Source of the DNA: an uncultured Emticicia sp.
GTDB lineage: Bacteria; Bacteroidota; Bacteroidia; Cytophagales; Spirosomataceae
Direction: 5' to 3'
Assembly: GCF_937903345.1 (NCBI RefSeq)
Contig: NZ_CALCZQ010000052.1
Coordinates: forward strand, 202,062-266,061
DNA: 64,000 nt
Part shown: piece after piece, positions 60,211 through 64,000 of the stretch
How positions within the stretch are numbered: the first letter of the stretch is position 1
Layout of the letters: each line of letters starts with the position of its first letter
Notes under the pieces: model-generated
What the model was told of the DNA's origin: nothing
Database searches by the model: none
The model's input: the letters and a program-made list of their open reading frames with translations, nothing else
Position numbers and translations under genes: made by a program

Positions 60211-60309
60211 GCTACATTCCCTACATATCCTACACTAAATATATGATTATTTAAAGACTAACCAATCATGAAAAAATGCAATAAATGTAGGGAATGTAGC
60301 AAATGTAAG
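60211..60309. repeat. Inverted iteron-like array between helicase and primase genes
   Basis: GCTACATTCCCTACAT (60211-60226) is a perfect 16-bp inverted copy of 60285-60300. Each arm is itself a 9-nt periodic array. The left arm is CTACATTCC, CTACATATC, CTACACTAA. The right arm is AAATGTAGG, GAATGTAGC, AAATGTAAG. Three units per arm, facing each other, is the layout of a replication-origin or operator site for a dimeric binding protein. Position between the SF3 helicase and primase genes supports an origin. Confidence 0.6.
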
Positions 60310-60321
60310 ATTGAACCTTAA
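60268..60321 (+). CDS. Possible 17-residue cysteine-ladder peptide
   Basis: An ATG frame of 17 codons, MKKCNKCRECSKCKIEP, ends at TAA 60319-60321. Four cysteines are spaced exactly C-x2-C-x2-C-x2-C, a pattern capable of binding zinc or an Fe-S cluster. The same bases form the right arm of the inverted array, and the 9-nt period follows from the Cys-x-x codon period, so the peptide may only be a by-product of the DNA repeat. There is no obvious ribosome site. Confidence 0.25.
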   Translation: MKKCNKCRECSKCKIEP

Positions 60322-60407
60322 TTGTTTTTTTATTGAAAAGATTAAACAATTGATTATCAACAAGTTACAAATTTTTAATATTTCAGCTAAGAAAAAAGAT
60401 TTTGATT

Positions 60408-61307
60408 ATGTCAGCACTCAATAAAGAACTCATAAAATCAGTACCAATAATAGTATATTTGGCAAATAAGAGCATTATGCCAGTAAAGCAACAGGGGGGG
60501 CAATGGCTATATCATTCACCATTACGCAACGAGAAAAGCCCCTCATTTTTGGTTAATCCCGATAAGAACCTTTTTAATGATTTGGGCGGTTGTGGTGGTG
60601 ATGTTATCCGCTTAGTTCAACTATTGGAACACTGCGATTTTCTGACAGCTTGCCAAATACTAAGTGAATTAAGCAACCAACCAGCAACAGAATTAAATCT
60701 TTCTCTTAGCCCGAAAATAGAATCAAATAATACAAAAAAAATTGAAGTGATAGCCATTAAAACATTAAGTGATAGCCGACTGATAGACTATGTAAGAAAT
60801 CGAGGCATTGACTTAGATTTAGCAAGAAAATATCTGAAAGAAGTTTCTCATTTATGCAATGGTACAATTTATAAAAATGTAGGTTTTGCTACTGACTTTT
60901 TGGAGTATGAAATAAAGTATTTGAGCAATGGAGAACCAAAAACGTTATGCACTGGCAAGAAATCAGTAACCACGTTCGATGTGCAAGGCTCTAAATTAAT
61001 AAACCTTTTTGAAGGGTGTTTTGATTTTCTTTCTGCACTACAATATTTCAGATTCACAGAGCCACGAAACACAACCGTGGTATTAAATTCTACAAGTTTA
61101 CTAAAACGAACACTACCCTACCTTAAAACTTTCAAGAAAGTTAATTGCTATTTAGATAACGATGATACAGGAACAAAGAAGCTGAACGAAATCAGGCAAG
61201 AGGATATAATGATTTCAGATTTCAGCAATATTTACAAAGGTTATAAAGACTTCAATGAATATCTAATAAAAATACCAAAAGATACAGTTTTTAAGCATGA
61301 CGAATGA
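60408..61307 (+). CDS. Toprim primase-like protein with degenerate zinc domain
   Basis: 299 residues. The N-terminus looks like the CHC2 domain of DnaG (QWLYHSPLRNEKSPSFLVNP, then NLFNDLGGCGGDVIRLVQLL) but the zinc ligands C-H-C-C are replaced, leaving only one Cys in GGCGG. A Toprim domain follows: INLFEGCFDFLSALQYF near 200 (the EG acidic residue) and KVNCYLDNDDTGTKKLNEI near 248 (the DxD of Toprim). Similar proteins occur in Bacteroidota mobile elements. Paired with the P4-type helicase it should prime or regulate element replication. ATG 60408 is chosen; the TTG two codons upstream is unlikely. Confidence 0.85.
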   Translation: MSALNKELIKSVPIIVYLANKSIMPVKQQGGQWLYHSPLRNEKSPSFLVNPDKNLFNDLGGCGGDVIRLVQLLEHCDFLTACQILSELSNQPATELNLSLSPKIESNNTKKIEVIAIKTLSDSRLIDYVRNRGIDLDLARKYLKEVSHLCNGTIYKNVGFATDFLEYEIKYLSNGEPKTLCTGKKSVTTFDVQGSKLINLFEGCFDFLSALQYFRFTEPRNTTVVLNSTSLLKRTLPYLKTFKKVNCYLDNDDTGTKKLNEIRQEDIMISDFSNIYKGYKDFNEYLIKIPKDTVFKHDE

Positions 61308-62029
61308 AAAAAGGCATCCAAAAACAAGAAAATGATAGAGCGAAGGATTAAAAAAGGCTATGATTTTGGAGTTATAAAAATGCAAACAATTGATAATCAA
61401 CACTTTAAACCTTTACGAAAGTTTTCAAGATTATTTCACTGAATAGAAAGGACGTAGCACGCCCTAAACTCGCTGGGCGTTCGCCAAAAATAATGCGGAT
61501 ATGTGATTTGAGCCTTTACCGCCAAAAGACCTAATTTATACCTTTTATAGCCAATTGCGTTTTAAAGAGAATTATGTAAAATCTAAATAATGCCTTAGAA
61601 GCCTTCTTTCGACCTCTCAAAAAGCCATTTCGTCGCAAGCCTCAGCCCAAATCCGCCTTCGGCGTCCCCTATGATATAAAATTCCTAATAATCAATTCCT
61701 AAAAACTGCATCCTTTATTATGGCTGCGGAGTCCCCTATTATACCAAAATCCTTGTAATTATACCTCGACAATGAAGGAATTAAAACGAAAGTCTATCAG
61801 GCTTATGGCTTTTCGCCACGTGCCTGTTATGTGAGTGGAAGTTGTGCCTTCTCAGCACTACTGCAACGGTAAGTTCTAACCTATTAAATACACTACCTTT
61901 CCTTTAATAAATAACTAACGCATATTCTTATACGGCTCAGGGATAGAAACGAAAATGCAACTCCTTCAAGTGGCATTGCAGTGTATAGCCCGACCCAAAG
62001 GAGAAACTCTTTAAACTTATATTTGTTTC
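61308..62029. other. Gene-free, GC-richer structured DNA in the element
   Basis: No open frame of note on either strand. Two imperfect direct copies of GTCCCCTAT followed by ATA-rich DNA and CCT start at 61664 and 61731, 67 nt apart. A hairpin ACGCCC/GGGCGT (61459-61464 and 61475-61480) lies early in the region. The base composition is more balanced than in the flanking genes. It could carry a non-coding RNA or an origin of transfer; nothing specific was recognised. Confidence 0.5.
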
Positions 62030-62462
62030 TTAACCCGAAACCATTGGGATATACCTTTCTGTGCCTATCTTCTTACTGATGTATTGAATGTATTGGTCAA
62101 CCGCTTCTGTTGCATGGGTAGTATCTTCGGGCAATACCTTTGATGTTGCGTGCTCGGAAGACTTATTCTTTTTAATCTGCTCACCTTTGCGTCTATCAAT
62201 CAATAGTACACCGTTCTGTCGCTTGGTGCTTTGACTTCGTTACTCAATATTTCTTCCACTTTCCACCTATTTGGTTCTACAACCTGCTTTGTACCTGCTT
62301 TTTGCAGTTGACATAATAGTCCATATAATTACTCTTCCAATTCCGAAATATTCAATTCGTCCTCTGTTTTAAATAGGCTTTTTAGCAAAGATTTTGTACA
62401 CAATCGCCTATATATTTCATAGCCAATTTGCCTACATTTAGTGTCTCACTTACTGTACATTA
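62030..62462 (-). pseudogene. Decayed element gene, unidentified
   Basis: The minus strand reads as consecutive fragments of one protein broken by frame changes and stops: VGKLAMKYIGDCVQNL, then KSLFKTEDELNISELEE, then LYGLLCQLQKAGTKQVVEPN and RWKVEEILSNEVKAPSDRTV, then LLIDRRKGEQIKKNKSSEHA and so on to IPMVSG before the stop at 62030-62032. Adjacent pieces join naturally once single-base shifts are allowed, which argues for a real ancestral gene. Family not recognised. Confidence 0.5.
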
Positions 62463-62509
62463 TACAGTCTTTGAGTCCAAAACAAATTGGTTTTAGATAA
62501 TAAAGGTAA

Positions 62510-63459
62510 TTAGGTAAAAATGTGTTTACTCACATGTGTACCTGCCTGTACAAAGGCACGCAATGGACTTTTAACACGAAAATTGTGTAAGCTACAAGCG
62601 TTTATAAAAAGTTTATCAGCATATTTATAAGCGTCTAATCGTAAAATATCTTTAACTATTCTTAGGCGTTTTATTCCTTTCATGGTGTGTTCATTACAGA
62701 CACGCTTTTGAGAATGTTTGGTATTTTGTTCTTTTTGTTCTATACTTAACTCACTTTTTCGAGGTTTTTTATGTGGTAAAATTACTGTTAAATTTGGTGC
62801 TGAATAACTAAAATAACCTAAATCTAGGTGCATTTCAGTGTTTGTAGGATAAGTTAGATTTTCCTCATTTGATATTGCTTTATCATGTTGTTTTCCCTCA
62901 TAAGTCGGCGAAATGTAACAAATGTATTGTTCTTTAGTACAAATTACTGCATTTTTAACGGTATGAGTTTTTTTTTACCTGAAAAATCTTCCTTTTGAGC
63001 CTCAAAATCTAATTTTCGAGCGATTGGACGTTCTGTTGCATCTTGATAAAGTTCTTGAACTTTATGTCGTATTATATAAGTTTGTAGTTCCTCGTTATTT
63101 TTAGCAGGAACTAAGTCCATTTTTTTAAAAGTATCAGCTAATAAGCCGTTTAATGCTTTAAATAAATGGCTTACTTGACCTTGACTGAAACCAAATGATG
63201 CCGCTTGAAAATTCTGTAAAGGGTTATTTTTCAAGTACGTTAAAATAAAAAATAGCTTATGACCGCTGGTAGGTAATCGTTCTTTTAAATTTGCTTTTAA
63301 ACGTGGCAATTTCCTGATTTTACCATCAATTGTATGCCATTTGTAATAATTCTCACAAATTGGATCAAAAAATAAAAGTAAATACTCAAATTCAGCCACA
63401 TGAAGGCTCGTTAATGATAAAAACAATTTATCGTTTTTTAAAAGTTCTGTGTAGTTCAT
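62510..63459 (-). CDS. IS5-superfamily DDE transposase, split by a -1 frame change
   Basis: Frame 1 (62944 to 63459, start MNYTELLKNDKLFLSL) has an N-terminal HTH and the first catalytic Asp in LYQDATERPI, and reads SGKKK at an A9 run (plus strand T9 62968-62976). A shift of -1 there continues directly as THTVKNAVICTKEQYICYIS, then SPTYEGKQHDKAISNEEN with the second Asp, LGYF region, and the Glu in RVCNEHTMKGIKRLRI, ending at 62510. All DDE residues are therefore present across the two frames. The A9 site could permit programmed frameshifting, or the gene may simply be mutated. Terminal inverted repeats were not found. An ATG at 63481-63483 would add 8 residues. Confidence 0.75.
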
Positions 63460-63483
63460 AGTGCAAAGTTCGCACACATGCAC

Positions 63484-63828
63484 GTTAAAATAAACATTTT
63501 TAACTAATTTACTTTAATATACTTTTAAGAAGTTTGCATTAGACTTTGTGAGATGAATATAGATTGTTGGCATGAGCGAAAATCAGAAATATTCGTGGAT
63601 ATTCAAAATTACAACTATTGCTTTTGTCTTATTTAAATATACAAAAAAAACGACATTATTTGTCACATGGACGGGAATATTATTTCCCCATCAATATTAG
63701 GGCATACTCGCTCCGCAATATACATTTATACTTTTTTGAGCAATTATTCATACTGAGCCTTGCGTCAGAAAGTTGGCAGAAAAAACATTCCAAGAATTCT
63801 ATTTCCTGTGAGTTGAAAAAATCGAATA
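63484..63828. other. AT-rich DNA after the transposase gene
   Basis: No convincing gene. A plus-strand frame of 82 codons (63618-63866) begins at a non-ATG codon and has no family resemblance. Confidence 0.4.
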
Positions 63829-63945
63829 TTTTGGTATTATTGGTATTAGGATTTTCAAACTATTGATTATCAGACTATTACAAAAAAAACAGTATTATAT
63901 TTTGGTATTATATCAGAAATTTTGGTATTATGATTTGGTATTATG
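63829..63945 (+). repeat. Cluster of TTGGTATTAT direct repeats
   Basis: Copies of TTGGTATTAT or a one-base variant start near 63831, 63840, 63902, 63922 and 63935, with spacing of 9, 62, 20 and 13 nt. A related GTATTATAT lies at 63892. Repeats of one strand only, in AT-rich DNA near the window edge; could be protein-binding iterons or slippage products. Confidence 0.55.
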
Positions 63946-64000
63946 AACACTGGCCAAAGGCTGCTAAAAATAGTGTTTATATTATTTTAATATTATTAAT

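Larger units (their letters stand above)
55964..64000 (+). mobile_element. Integrative element beside tRNA-Arg (right end not in window)
   Basis: Everything from the tRNA-Arg 3' end to the window edge is element-like: a tyrosine recombinase gene reading away from the tRNA, an excisionase-like HTH protein, a P4/D5 helicase, a primase-like Toprim protein, gene-poor structured DNA, decayed genes and a transposase. No plasmid-transfer relaxase, capsid or terminase gene was recognised. I looked by eye for a second copy of the tRNA 3' end (TTCGAATCCCTTCGAGGAC) up to 64000 and did not see one, so the element probably extends further right. Type is unsure: mobilisable island or phage-satellite-like. 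Confidence 0.6.

Noticed and set aside
62463..63570. Terminal inverted repeats of the IS
   Set aside because: AGTCTTTGAG at 62470-62479 and AGACTTTGTGAG near 63540-63552 looked similar but are not inverted copies, so the element ends are not called.
63618..63866. 82-codon plus-strand open frame
   Set aside because: Begins at TTG, low-complexity aromatic/Ile content, runs into the TTGGTATTAT repeats; no resemblance to known proteins.
1..64000. CRISPR arrays or restriction/defence operons
   Set aside because: No regularly spaced direct repeats of 20-40 nt with unique spacers, and no Cas, restriction or toxin-antitoxin protein was recognised.
55946..64000. Second copy of the tRNA-Arg 3' end (attR)
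   Set aside because: Looked by eye for TTCGAATCCCTTCGAGGAC and shorter cores to the window end; none seen, so no attR is claimed.

Overview
The window looks like a chromosomal segment of a low-GC member of the Bacteroidota, most likely a Cytophagales relative of Emticicia, Arcicella or Flectobacillus. The evidence is: promoters of the Bacteroidota type (TTG, 19-21 nt, TAnnTTTG); an rpmG-DUF4295 pair; type IX secretion features (a PorZ-like propeller and sorting-domain remains); a BatA-type aerotolerance protein; a PntAA/PntAB/PntB transhydrogenase; and near-absence of Shine-Dalgarno sequences. The genus is an inference; no 16S rRNA gene is present.

Layout. 1-7 kb: an oxidoreductase cut by the window edge, ribosomal protein L33 with DUF4295, sigma-54, a membrane metallophosphoesterase, and a TetR regulator with an alpha/beta hydrolase. 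7-16 kb: an M1-type peptidase, a PorZ-like protein overlapping a polyprenyl-type glycosyltransferase, an ECF sigma factor with a small co-translated partner, and an outer-membrane protein. 16-26 kb: isochorismate synthase, three thioredoxin-fold proteins, a YetF-like protein, a HesB-like protein lacking its C-terminal cysteines, a very large NtrY-like histidine kinase and PnuC. 26-31 kb: L-rhamnose isomerase followed by lutABC, which fits use of the lactate made from rhamnose. 32-41 kb: a BatA-like protein, a rhodanese, a penicillin acylase, an OmpH-like lipoprotein, TatC and a CarboxypepD_reg protein. 41-49 kb: a redox block with the three-subunit NAD(P) transhydrogenase, a GltD-like FAD/Fe-S oxidoreductase and the two subunits of a 2-oxoacid:ferredoxin oxidoreductase. 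49-56 kb: a 601-residue protein of unknown function, a secreted FAD oxidoreductase, a TolB-like protein, a methyltransferase, an acyl-CoA thioesterase and tRNA-Arg(CCG).

From 56 kb to the end lies a mobile region beside the tRNA-Arg. It contains a tyrosine recombinase, an unknown protein translated right after it, an excisionase-like HTH protein, a P4/D5-type helicase and a Toprim primase-like protein. Between helicase and primase is a perfect 16-bp inverted repeat with 9-nt periodicity that also overlaps a 17-codon CxxCxxCxxC reading frame. Beyond this are gene-free structured DNA, a decayed gene and an IS5-like transposase split by a -1 frame change at A9. The right end of the element was not found, so it probably continues past the window.

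Several gene-poor stretches hold decayed genes that can still be read: a LytTR DNA-binding domain (31.1 kb), a divergent 4Fe-4S ferredoxin (39.6 kb), a T9SS-sorted protein (54.0-54.5 kb) and an unidentified element gene (62.0-62.5 kb). All product names rest on motif recognition by eye; no database search was run.
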